A stretch of DNA of 64,000 nt from the NCBI GenBank assembly GCA_030698225.1, contig JAUYNR010000104.1:1-64000 (forward strand), read 5' to 3'. Positions 48,347 through 56,589 of the stretch are shown one piece after another. Under the pieces are notes generated by a model. It made no database searches. It saw only the letters and a program-made list of their open reading frames with translations, and was not told the DNA's origin. Each line of letters begins with the position of its first letter. Within the stretch, counting starts at the first letter, position 1. The translations under genes were made by a program, and so were the position numbers. This stretch comes from Oxalobacteraceae bacterium. GTDB taxonomy: Bacteria > Pseudomonadota > Gammaproteobacteria > Burkholderiales > Burkholderiaceae_D.

Positions 48347-50140
48347 TTAACGCATTGCTTTTTCAGCGTCCTCCTGCCGTTCCAACTGCTCTTTCTGCGA
48401 CGTCAATTCCCTGTAACGGGCACTGACGTTTTCGACACTCTGACCAGAAGTTGCCAACTGAGCCAGTTCCGCCTTGATAGCCTGCTTTTTGGTCTGCCTG
48501 ATCGCGCCGGCCAATTCCAGGCGGACGGTATCCACATCCGATTCGGGTTGCGCCGCTATTTCCGCTATCACTGCATCAAAATCAGACTCGGACACGCGCA
48601 ACTGTTCTGCCAGCGCAGCAAAATTTGCATTCGCCCCCATCGCCTGGCAAGTCGCAACCAATTGAGTAAGCAGTGCCGCATAGTCCGACGAAACATGCGC
48701 CACGGCGGCCAGCACCGAGGAATCCAGATCGACTGCCAGCGCCGGATGCGCGATCAGCAACCGGATCATCTGGTGCTCCAACCCCATCGGAGCAGCACGT
48801 CTTGTCTTTGGCGGCGCCCTGCGCACCCTGGATACTGGATTGACAAGCTCGAACAGGGCTTCAATTTCCTCCGCAGTCGAAAGCGTCAATTGCGACAGGC
48901 TCCTGACTATTTGCAAACGCAAAGAAGATGCCGGCATCGCTTGCAATAAGGGTTTCGCGTCAAATTGCACCCGTGCGCGCCCTTCCGGAGCAGCCAAATC
49001 GCTGTCGCCAATCACTTCCTTCAAGAGAAACTGCGAGAGTGGCATCGCGTCCTGAATCTGTTGCGAAAAAGCATCCGCACCCAATTCGCGCACATAGCTA
49101 TCCGGATCGTGCTCGGTGGGCAGAAATAAAAATTTAATGACTTTGTTGTCGGTCGCCAAAGGCAGGCAGGCATCCAGTGCACGCCGCGCTGCGCGACGCC
49201 CGGCAGCATCGCCATCGAAACTAAACACCACATGATCGGTCTGGCGCAATAATTTTTGTACGTGTGTCGGCGTACATGCGGTACCGAGCGTCGCAACCGC
49301 CTGCGGAAAACCGAGTTGCGCCAGCGCCACAACATCCATGTAACCCTCAGTCACCAATACATAACCGGCGGTGCGTATCGCCTGCCGCGCCTCGAATAAA
49401 CCATATAACTCCAGACCCTTCTGAAATAAGGGTGTCTCGGGAGAATTCAAGTACTTCGGTTCACCGCTATCCAGAATCCGGCCGCCAAAACCGATCACCT
49501 GCCCTTTTACATTGCGAATGGGAAACATGATGCGATCACGAAAACGGTCATAGCGCCGCCGGCCTGCTCCCGGCTCCTCGCTTCTATCGATGACCAGCCC
49601 CGCCTCGACCAAAGCCGCGGCATCGTAATCGGGAAATACTGCGCGCAAGCCGTCCCAGCCATCGGGTGCGTAACCCAAACCGAACCTGGCGGCTACCTCA
49701 CCTGTCAATCCACGCCTCTTCAAATACGCAATAGCCGGCCCGGCGCTGCGCAGTTGGCTGCGATAAAAATCGCAGGCTTGCGTCATCACATCGGTAAGCG
49801 CCATGTTCTTTGCCTGCGCTTCGGCACGCTGGGCAGGTAGCAGATGATCCTGCTCGGGAACCACCAGACCAACATTCTGCGCCAGATCCTTAACTGCATC
49901 GACAAAGCCGGAGCCGGAGTATTCCATCAGAAAACCGATCGCGGTACCGTGCGCGCCGCAGCCGAAGCAATGGTAGAACTGCTTGGTCGGACTGACGGTA
50001 AAACTGGGCGATTTCTCGTTATGGAACGGGCACAAACCCATGAAGTTGGCGCCACCCTTCTTCAGTGGCACATAACGGCCCACTACATCGACAATGTCGA
50101 CGCGGCTGAGCAAGTCCTGAATGAAAGATTGTGGGATCAT
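48347..50140 (-). CDS. dnaG: DNA primase
   Basis: The protein has 597 residues. It makes RNA primers at the replication fork. The N-terminal zinc ribbon has CPFHNEKSPSFTVSPTKQFYHCFGCGAHG (about 38-66). The TOPRIM core has VTEGYMDVVALAQLGFPQAVATLGTA (about 260-285) and FSFDGDAAGRRAA with metal-binding acids. A C-terminal helicase-binding part completes it. It is part of the conserved rpsU-yqeY-dnaG-rpoD order; 21 bp separate it from yqeY. Confidence 0.96.
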   Translation of the reverse strand: MIPQSFIQDLLSRVDIVDVVGRYVPLKKGGANFMGLCPFHNEKSPSFTVSPTKQFYHCFGCGAHGTAIGFLMEYSGSGFVDAVKDLAQNVGLVVPEQDHLLPAQRAEAQAKNMALTDVMTQACDFYRSQLRSAGPAIAYLKRRGLTGEVAARFGLGYAPDGWDGLRAVFPDYDAAALVEAGLVIDRSEEPGAGRRRYDRFRDRIMFPIRNVKGQVIGFGGRILDSGEPKYLNSPETPLFQKGLELYGLFEARQAIRTAGYVLVTEGYMDVVALAQLGFPQAVATLGTACTPTHVQKLLRQTDHVVFSFDGDAAGRRAARRALDACLPLATDNKVIKFLFLPTEHDPDSYVRELGADAFSQQIQDAMPLSQFLLKEVIGDSDLAAPEGRARVQFDAKPLLQAMPASSLRLQIVRSLSQLTLSTAEEIEALFELVNPVSRVRRAPPKTRRAAPMGLEHQMIRLLIAHPALAVDLDSSVLAAVAHVSSDYAALLTQLVATCQAMGANANFAALAEQLRVSESDFDAVIAEIAAQPESDVDTVRLELAGAIRQTKKQAIKAELAQLATSGQSVENVSARYRELTSQKEQLERQEDAEKAMR

Positions 50141-50161
50141 CTCGATGCTGCAATCAGGCGC

Positions 50162-50611
50162 TCAAGCCTTGCTCAGGGCAGCCTTTACCAGCGCCGATAC
50201 GGCAGTCATGTCGGCACGCCCGGCCAGCTTCGGCTTCAGTACGGCCATCAACTTGCCCATATCCTGCGGCCCGGCAGCGCCGACCTCGGCGATGGCGGCA
50301 GCAACCGCAGCCTGCACTTCGGCGTCCGAGAGTGCTGCCGGCATGTAGACCGACAAGATTGCCAGCTCGGTCTTTTCGATGTCGGCCAGATCCTGGCGAC
50401 CGCCGGCCTCGAACTGGCTGATCGAATCCTTGCGCTGCTTGATCATCTTTTCAACGATCGCAAGAACGTGCGCGTCAGTCACCTCAATGCGCTCGTCAAC
50501 TTCCTTTTGCTTGATTGCCGCGGTCAGCATCCGAATAGCACCCAGCTTGACGCTATCCTTGGCACGCATGGCGGCCTTCATGTCTTCGGTAATCTGTTGT
50601 TTCAATCCCAT
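50162..50611 (-). CDS. GatB/YqeY-domain protein
   Basis: The protein has 149 residues and is helical. It shows LKQQITEDMKAAMRAKDSVKLGAIRMLTAAIKQKEVDERIEV, and MGKLMAVLKPKLAGRADMTAVSALVKAAL at the C-terminus. This matches the YqeY family, related to the tail of GatB amidotransferase subunits that binds tRNA. The function is not settled. Its fixed position between rpsU and dnaG is common in betaproteobacteria. Confidence 0.92.
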   Translation of the reverse strand: MGLKQQITEDMKAAMRAKDSVKLGAIRMLTAAIKQKEVDERIEVTDAHVLAIVEKMIKQRKDSISQFEAGGRQDLADIEKTELAILSVYMPAALSDAEVQAAVAAAIAEVGAAGPQDMGKLMAVLKPKLAGRADMTAVSALVKAALSKA

Positions 50612-50639
50612 ATCAACTCCATTTCAATCAAATAAACGG

Positions 50640-50673
50640 AAAAACCCGCAGCGGAACGACCGGAGCGGGTTTT
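50640..50673 (-). terminator. Intrinsic terminator after rpsU
   Basis: AAAACCCGC and GCGGGTTTT form a 9-bp stem ending in a T-run on the minus strand, between rpsU and yqeY. It would limit read-through from rpsU into the primase gene. It can work in both directions. Confidence 0.8.
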
Positions 50674-50705
50674 CAATCCAGCCGCACAAACGTGCGGGTG
50701 AAAAA

Positions 50706-50918
50706 TTAGAACAGCTTTTTCGGCAGCTGCTGGCTACGAATGCGCTTGTAGTGGCGCTTGACTGCGGCAGCAAGCTTGCGCTTGCGCTCTGCAGTTGGCT
50801 TCTCGTAAAATTCACGCGCCCGCAGATCGGTCAACAAACCGGTTTTTTCAATAGTGCGCTTGAAGCGACGCATTGCGACTTCGAACGGCTCGTTTTCTTT
50901 AAGGCGAATTGTTGTCAT
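50706..50918 (-). CDS. rpsU: 30S ribosomal protein S21
   Basis: The protein has 70 residues and is very basic. [53 protein letters not shown] is the standard S21 sequence. It sits at the head of the macromolecular synthesis genes and is followed by its own terminator, as in other bacteria where rpsU is made in excess over dnaG and rpoD. Confidence 0.97.
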   Translation of the reverse strand: MTTIRLKENEPFEVAMRRFKRTIEKTGLLTDLRAREFYEKPTAERKRKLAAAVKRHYKRIRSQQLPKKLF

Positions 50919-51012
50919 GTAAATTCAAACGATGATTTTAGGAGAAGACAGCAAGTCTAGCAGACTTGTCTGTTCGATGAAAGTCTTTTTAACGCAAAAA
51001 CTCTCTCGCCAA

Positions 51013-52230
51013 TCATACCGCCGTACCTGCCGCAACCCCGGACGCCCATGCCCACTGGAAGTTGTAGCCGCCCAGCCAGCCGGTCACGTCTACCGATTCC
51101 CCTATGAAATACAGTCCCGCCACCCGGGTTGACATCATGGTCTGCTGCGACAACTCGCGCGTATCGATGCCGCCCAGCGTGACTTCCGCCTTGCGGTAGC
51201 CTTCGGAACCGTCGGGGGTGATGACCCAGGCGTTGAGCGACTCTCCCAGCAGGCGCAGTTGTTTGTCGGTCATGTCGGCGATGCGCGCATCGGCCTGGAT
51301 GCCCTTCATCTGCAGCCAGCCGTCCACCAGTCGCGCCGGCAACCATTGCGACAATGTGTTGCCCAGATTTCTTTTCAGTGTCGGCTTGCCCTGGATCAGC
51401 GTTTGCGCGACATCCATGTCGGGCAATAAATCGATGGTGAGCTGCGCGCCGGGCTGCCAATAGCTGGAAATCTGCAATACCGCCGGGCCGGACAGGCCGC
51501 GATGGGTAAACAGCAGGTCTTCACGGAAACTCCCCCGGCTCTTCTTTTCCCCGGTACTGATCTCAACCGGCAATGCAATCCCGGCCAGCGCGACAAACGG
51601 CTGCCATTCCGACAAATCGAAGGTGAGCGGCACCAGTGCCGGGCGCGGTTCCACCAGCCTGATGCCGAATTGGCGTGCGATCCGATACGCAAAATCAGTG
51701 GCGCCGATTTTCGGGATCGAAAGCCCGCCGGTGGCAAGCACGACGCTGTCGGCCACTATATCGGCCTCTATGCTGCCGGCGCTGGTGGTCAGCGCGAACC
51801 CGCCATCGGCCTGGCTGATGGCGCTGACGCTGCAGGGCATCTGCCAGCGCACTTGGCCCAGGTCGCACTCGGCTTTCAGCATCCGGATGATGTCTTCGGC
51901 CGAATCGTCGCAAAACAGCTGCCCCTTGTGCTTCTCGTGATACGCGATCCGGTGACGCTTGAGCAAGGCAAGAAAATCCTGCGGGGTGTAGCGCGATAGC
52001 GCACTCTTGCAGAAATGGGGATTGCCCGACAGAAAATTCTGCGGGCCGGCATCGATATTGGTGAAATTGCAGCGGCCGCCGCCGGAAATGCGGATCTTTT
52101 CTGCCAGACGCGTGGCGTGATCGATCAACACCACGCTCTTGCCGCGCTGGCCGGCCACAGCCGCGCACATCATGCCGGCGGCACCGGCGCCGATTACCGC
52201 GACTTGGTATTTTTTTGTCATGTGTTGCAA
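51013..52230 (-). CDS. HI0933/YhiN-family flavoprotein
   Basis: The protein has 405 residues. The N-terminal FAD-binding Rossmann motif is VAVIGAGAAGMMCAAVAGQRGKSVVLID (about 7-34), with GGGRCNFTN (about 52). ATGGLSIPKIGATDFAYRIARQFG lies in the middle, and VTLGGIDTRELSQQTMMSTRVAGLYFIGESVDVTGWLGGYNFQWAW ends the protein, all typical of this family. Members are oxidoreductases of unclear physiological role. The gene follows ybiB on the same strand with only 4 bp between them. Confidence 0.92.
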   Translation of the reverse strand: MQHMTKKYQVAVIGAGAAGMMCAAVAGQRGKSVVLIDHATRLAEKIRISGGGRCNFTNIDAGPQNFLSGNPHFCKSALSRYTPQDFLALLKRHRIAYHEKHKGQLFCDDSAEDIIRMLKAECDLGQVRWQMPCSVSAISQADGGFALTTSAGSIEADIVADSVVLATGGLSIPKIGATDFAYRIARQFGIRLVEPRPALVPLTFDLSEWQPFVALAGIALPVEISTGEKKSRGSFREDLLFTHRGLSGPAVLQISSYWQPGAQLTIDLLPDMDVAQTLIQGKPTLKRNLGNTLSQWLPARLVDGWLQMKGIQADARIADMTDKQLRLLGESLNAWVITPDGSEGYRKAEVTLGGIDTRELSQQTMMSTRVAGLYFIGESVDVTGWLGGYNFQWAWASGVAAGTAV

Positions 52231-52234
52231 AGCC

Positions 52235-53230
52235 TTAATCTTTTAGTCGATCGGCTTGCAATTCCCTGGAAACCCGCAAACAGTGCGTCACCTGCTCGGC
52301 AATGGTGGCCGGCACCGGTTGCTCCTGGCGCAACACCGCCTCGGTCCAGCGCGCGGTCGAGGCCGCATCGCTGGTCTCGGGCAAGGCGATGTCTGCGTCG
52401 GCGCTGGGCTGGGTCTGCACCAGCGTCGTGCATGCGCCGGCGTGGTACCAGTCAATCCGCTGCGCGCGCCGGGCATTCGCCACGGTTTCGCCTTCCGTTC
52501 CCCGCATCAGGAAAGCATCGCCGCGCGCAACGGGTGCCGCGGTTGAAAAATAGAGGCTCAGCATGGCCAGATATTCGGGATGGGTATACGACACCAGACG
52601 CAATGCCGGGGCCTTGAACGGCTGCATGATCTTGACCAGCGTGTGGGTCGAATTGCGCACCCCCAGTATGCGCCGCGTTTCCAGCAGGCGCGCCATCGCA
52701 GGCGCCAACACCTCGATCGGCATGAAAGCGGGCTGATGCTGCGCAAAGCAGGCCTCGGCCTGCTGCACGCTGTGCGCATGGGCAAGGCCCAGCGCTGCGA
52801 AAATCTCGGCGCTGGTCACGCGCCCCGGGTCCTGCGTGACCCCGTGCACCAGAACCGGCACCCCTTGCCGCGCCAGCAGCAGCGCCAGCAGCGGCGTCAG
52901 GTTAGCCATTTTGCGCGAACCGTTGTAGCTTGGAATCACGATCGGGGCGTAAGCGAATGTTTCGGATAACTCGCCCGGCACCGACAATTGCTCGAACGAT
53001 GCTTCTGCTGCGTCGAGAAAGCCGGCGATCTCATCGACCGACTCGCCCTTGATCCGCATCGCCAGCAAGATCCCGCCCAGTTCGAGATCCGAAATGCGCC
53101 GGTCCAGCATCGCCGCGTACATGTCATGCGCATCGTTGCGCGACAGGCTGCGGGCGCCATCCTTGCCGCGGCCGATCACCTTGATGAAACGGGCCGCCGC
53201 TAAATGTTCAGTTGAGTGTGCATTTTCCAT
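52235..53230 (-). CDS. ybiB: YbiB/TrpD2-family DNA-binding protein
   Basis: The protein has 331 residues with the fold of anthranilate phosphoribosyltransferase (TrpD): GRGKDGARSLSRNDAHDMYAAMLDRRISDLELGGILLAMRIKGES at the start. The active-site loops of TrpD are changed, as in YbiB, where the E. coli protein binds nucleic acid and is LexA-controlled. Start at ATG 53230. A TATAAT hexamer ends 6 bp before it and no ribosome site is present, so the mRNA may have a very short or absent leader. Confidence 0.85.
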   Translation of the reverse strand: MENAHSTEHLAAARFIKVIGRGKDGARSLSRNDAHDMYAAMLDRRISDLELGGILLAMRIKGESVDEIAGFLDAAEASFEQLSVPGELSETFAYAPIVIPSYNGSRKMANLTPLLALLLARQGVPVLVHGVTQDPGRVTSAEIFAALGLAHAHSVQQAEACFAQHQPAFMPIEVLAPAMARLLETRRILGVRNSTHTLVKIMQPFKAPALRLVSYTHPEYLAMLSLYFSTAAPVARGDAFLMRGTEGETVANARRAQRIDWYHAGACTTLVQTQPSADADIALPETSDAASTARWTEAVLRQEQPVPATIAEQVTHCLRVSRELQADRLKD

Positions 53231-53286
53231 GCGCGGATTATACCGATTCAAGCGCTGCCGGGAGCGCCCGCCCCCGGCAAGTTGCA

Positions 53287-56058
53287 TCAAGCTGCTTGTG
53301 CGGATGCCTCGCGTGCCAACTGCTTTAACTCGGGCATGCAGGAACCGCAACTGGTGCCGCATTTGAGTTTATCCTGCAGGCCGGCCAACAGGACGTCTGC
53401 AGTACCCGGCGCCGCATTCAGCGCATCCTTGATTTCCGCTTCCGCCACATTGAAGCAGTTGCAGACGATGCGCCCGCGTGCCCTGAATTCTTGCGGCGCC
53501 TTGTTTGAAGGACTCAACAACATGCGCCCCAAGAGGGCGGCCGGCTGCTCGTTTTCAAGATATTGCTTCAGCCAGGGCTCGGCCGAGGTATCTCCGGCCA
53601 GTGAAACCGCCGCCAGCTTGCCGTCGCGCACCAGGATATGGCGTGCATTGCCGCGCTTGGCATCGTCGTAGCGCAGCACAGCGGCGCCCTCGATGCCGAA
53701 ACGGGATTCGATTTCCTTGACCAGCGCTGCGTCGGCGACGTAATCATCGGCGGCGCGAAACAGCACGCCTGTTTTTTCGCGGCCGAACAGCGTGCACGAC
53801 GCGTAGCTGAAACGGCGCAGATAGGGCCGCAGCGCCGATTGCAGCGCCAGCACCTGCGATGCATCGACCCAGCCGAATACCGCGAAACGCCACGGCAACT
53901 CGGCCTTCAGGATCTTGATCGCCGCATGCTTGAGTTCCGGCTGCTTGGACACCGGATCGACCGTCGACAAGGTCAGCGCATTCACGCCATAGGTGCCGGC
54001 GCCGTCATGGCCGCGGCCGGACAGATATTCCTCGCCCCAGTGCATCGCAATGAACGCTTGCCCGGCGCGCATCTCGGCGCCGGCCAGCGCCGGCAATATT
54101 TGCGATCCGCGCCTGCTGGTGACATGGACCAGTTCACCGTCCTTGATCAGGCGGCGCTCCATGTCGCGCTGCGACATCACGACCGACGGCTCGGACGCGT
54201 GCGCAAACAGCTGTGCAACGGTGCCGGTGCGGCTCATCCCGTGCCACTGGTCGCGCAGCCGTCCTGTCGTCAAATGAAACGGGTAGCGCGCATCGACCGC
54301 TTCCGCGACCGGCTGATACACGGTATTGACGAATCTGGCACGGCCGCTGACAGTCGGGAAAATCCCGTCTTCGTACAGCCGCTGCTTGCCAGTAGTCGCG
54401 CCCTCGGGGAACGGCCATTGCTGCGGCCCCTGCTGTTCCAGGATGTCGAACGACAGGCCGGTGATATCGAGATCGCGTCCGCGCGTGGTTTCGCGGTGCT
54501 CGTTCCAGATTTCTTCCGCGCTCTGGTACGGGAACAGCGTGCTGGTCTTGTTCACAGCCTTGCCCAGCAGGCGTTCCAGCCGGCGCGCAAAGTCGATGAC
54601 GATTTCCCAGTCGTGGCGGGCCTCGGCCGGCTTCGGCAGCACCGGCTTGAAGCGGGTGATGCGGCGCTCGGAGTTGGTGACGGTGCCGTCCTTCTCGCTC
54701 CAGCTGGTGGCCGGCAGCAGCACGTCGGCGTAGTCGACGGTCGCGGTGGTCTGGTAGGCTTCCTGCACGATCACCAGCTCGGCACGTTCGAGCGCTGTGC
54801 GCACCAGCTTCTGGTCCGGCATCGACTGCGCGGGGTTGGTGCAGGCGATCCACAGCAGCTTGATCTCGCCGCTGCGCACCGCCTCGAACATCTCGACCGC
54901 AGTCTTGCCCGGCGTGGCCGGCACATCGTCGACACCCCACAGCTTCGCGACTTCGGCGCGGTGCGCGGGATTGGCCAGGTCGCGGTGGGCCGACAGCAGA
55001 TTGGCCATGCCGCCGACTTCGCGCCCGCCCATCGCATTGGGCTGGCCGGTCAGTGAAAACGGTCCGGCGCCGGGCTTGCCGATCTGGTGCGTGGCCAGAT
55101 GCAGGTTGATCAGCGCCGCATTCTTGGCGGTGCCGGACGACGACTGGTTCAGGCCCTGGCAATACAGCGACAACGCGGCTTTGGAACGGCCGAACCATTG
55201 CGCGGCCTGCACCAGATCGGCTTCGCTGATGCCGCACACCTCGGCCACATAGTTGGGCGTGTAATCGCGCACCGTCTGCTTCAGCTCGGCAAAGCCTTCG
55301 GTATGGGCGTCGATATACGCACTGTCGAGCAGGTCTTCCCACAGGCAGATATGCAGCATGCCGTTGAACAGCGCGACATCGGTGCCCGGCAAAATCGGCA
55401 GGAACAGGTCGGCTTCGCGCGCGGTATCGGTGCGGCGCGGGTCGGCGACGATGACTTTCAGTTTCGGGTTGTTCTTGCGCGCATCCTCGATGCGGCGGTA
55501 CAGGATCGGATGCGCATATGCGGTGTTGGAGCCGACGATGAAAATCAGCTCGGCCTGCTCGATATCCTCATAACAGGCCGGCGGCGCATCGGCGCCCAGC
55601 GTCTGCTTGTAGCCGGCCACCGCGCTCGACATGCACAGGCGCGAGTTGGTATCGATATTGTTGGTGCCGATCAAGCCTTTGGCCAGCTTGTTGAAGACGT
55701 AATAGTCTTCGGTCAGCAGTTGCCCGGAGACATAGAAACCGACGCTGTCCGGCCCGTGCTTGTTGATCGTATCGGCGAATTGTTGCGCGATCGCGTCCAG
55801 CGTCTGGTCCCAGCCGGCCCGCACACGCGGCGCAGCACGCGTGCTGCGCAGCTCCGGATACAGCGCGCGCGCCTGCTGCTGCAGCAGCGGGTTGGCCGTC
55901 AGATGCAGCGTGCTGCCCTTGGTGCACAGGCGGCCGAAGTTGGCCGGGTGCTCGGGATCGCCGCGCACCCCGGTCACCTGCACGCCATCGGTCTCGACGA
56001 TGACACCGCAACCGACGCCGCAGTAACAGCAAGTTGCTTTATTCTCGCGCAATATCAT
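53287..56058 (-). CDS. nasA: Assimilatory nitrate reductase catalytic subunit
   Basis: The protein has 923 residues. It is cytosolic and reduces nitrate to nitrite for assimilation. The N-terminal [4Fe-4S] cysteines are at 10, 13, 17 and about 45 (CCYCGVGC, RLCTKGS). The molybdopterin parts include NNIDTNSRLCMSSAVAGYKQTLG and GLNQSSSGTAKNAALINLHLATHQIGKPGAGPFSLTGQPNAMGGREVGG. A C-terminal BFD-like [2Fe-2S] domain adds CNCFNVAEAEI and KCGTSCGSCMPEL (about 860-910). It overlaps nirD by 4 bp and is the last gene of nirB-nirD-nasA. Confidence 0.95.
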   Translation of the reverse strand: MILRENKATCCYCGVGCGVIVETDGVQVTGVRGDPEHPANFGRLCTKGSTLHLTANPLLQQQARALYPELRSTRAAPRVRAGWDQTLDAIAQQFADTINKHGPDSVGFYVSGQLLTEDYYVFNKLAKGLIGTNNIDTNSRLCMSSAVAGYKQTLGADAPPACYEDIEQAELIFIVGSNTAYAHPILYRRIEDARKNNPKLKVIVADPRRTDTAREADLFLPILPGTDVALFNGMLHICLWEDLLDSAYIDAHTEGFAELKQTVRDYTPNYVAEVCGISEADLVQAAQWFGRSKAALSLYCQGLNQSSSGTAKNAALINLHLATHQIGKPGAGPFSLTGQPNAMGGREVGGMANLLSAHRDLANPAHRAEVAKLWGVDDVPATPGKTAVEMFEAVRSGEIKLLWIACTNPAQSMPDQKLVRTALERAELVIVQEAYQTTATVDYADVLLPATSWSEKDGTVTNSERRITRFKPVLPKPAEARHDWEIVIDFARRLERLLGKAVNKTSTLFPYQSAEEIWNEHRETTRGRDLDITGLSFDILEQQGPQQWPFPEGATTGKQRLYEDGIFPTVSGRARFVNTVYQPVAEAVDARYPFHLTTGRLRDQWHGMSRTGTVAQLFAHASEPSVVMSQRDMERRLIKDGELVHVTSRRGSQILPALAGAEMRAGQAFIAMHWGEEYLSGRGHDGAGTYGVNALTLSTVDPVSKQPELKHAAIKILKAELPWRFAVFGWVDASQVLALQSALRPYLRRFSYASCTLFGREKTGVLFRAADDYVADAALVKEIESRFGIEGAAVLRYDDAKRGNARHILVRDGKLAAVSLAGDTSAEPWLKQYLENEQPAALLGRMLLSPSNKAPQEFRARGRIVCNCFNVAEAEIKDALNAAPGTADVLLAGLQDKLKCGTSCGSCMPELKQLAREASAQAA

Positions 56059-56408
56059 GCAGCGACAGCCTCGATCGCCAGCGTAGCCAATTCGCCAGTA
56101 TCCAGATACACATTACCGTCCTCGACCTTGACGCTGAATTTTTGCGCGCAGCCTGCATCCGGTGCGCTGGCACAGCCGGAATCGAGTTCGATATTCCAGT
56201 TGTGCAAGGGACAGGCGACCCGCTCCCCATGCACGATGCCCTGCGACAGCGGTCCGCCCTTGTGTGGACAGCGGTCCACCAGTGCAAATATCTTGTCTTC
56301 GCCATTGCGAAAAATCGCCACATCCGGTTTTGCATCGCGTTGCACTACACGCGCGCCCAGCACCGGGATATCGTCCACCTTGCAAATGATTTTCCATTGA
56401 TTCGACAT
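56055..56408 (-). CDS. nirD: Nitrite reductase small subunit
   Basis: The protein has 117 residues with a Rieske-like fold: CPHKGGPLSQGIVHGERVACPLHNWNIELDSG. Of the Rieske ligands, C-x-H is changed in NirD families in general; here CPHKGG and CPLHNW keep both pairs. It is the partner of NirB for reducing nitrite to ammonium. The 181-bp gap to nirB carries two repeat elements. Confidence 0.92.
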   Translation of the reverse strand: MSNQWKIICKVDDIPVLGARVVQRDAKPDVAIFRNGEDKIFALVDRCPHKGGPLSQGIVHGERVACPLHNWNIELDSGCASAPDAGCAQKFSVKVEDGNVYLDTGELATLAIEAVAA

Positions 56409-56421
56409 TTCAGATCCTTAT

Positions 56422-56492
56422 CATACTATGTGTTGTATATGCAAAAAAACCTGTATTTCCGCAATATATTATTGCGACTTTAAAAATACTCC
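56422..56492 (-). repeat. AT-rich dispersed hairpin element, copy G
   Basis: On the minus strand: GGAGTATTTTTAAAG box, TCGCAATAATATATTGCGGA palindrome in place of the usual CCGCATA one, then an AT-rich end with ATAC...GTAT. It lies inside the nirB-nirD gap. Confidence 0.65.
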
Positions 56493-56504
56493 TGCTAAAC
56501 CACA

Positions 56505-56580
56505 CTCTCCCGGCCTCTCTCCCGCAAGCGAATCGCATGCGATTCGGGCACCAGGAAAAGCCATGCCGGGAGAGAGGAGC
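56505..56580. repeat. GC-rich hairpin module, copy 2
   Basis: It matches copy 1 at 1934-2013 nearly base for base. The inner palindrome CGAATCGCATGCGATTCG is one base shorter. It starts 12 bp after AT-rich element G and ends 9 bp before the nirB stop. Confidence 0.85.
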
Positions 56581-56589
56581 AGAACCCCA

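Noticed and set aside
53638-55056. 472-codon plus-strand open frame
   Set aside because: It is a shadow of nasA with no recognisable motif.
55087-56400. 437-codon plus-strand open frame
   Set aside because: It is antisense to nasA and nirD; the sense strand carries full-length conserved proteins.
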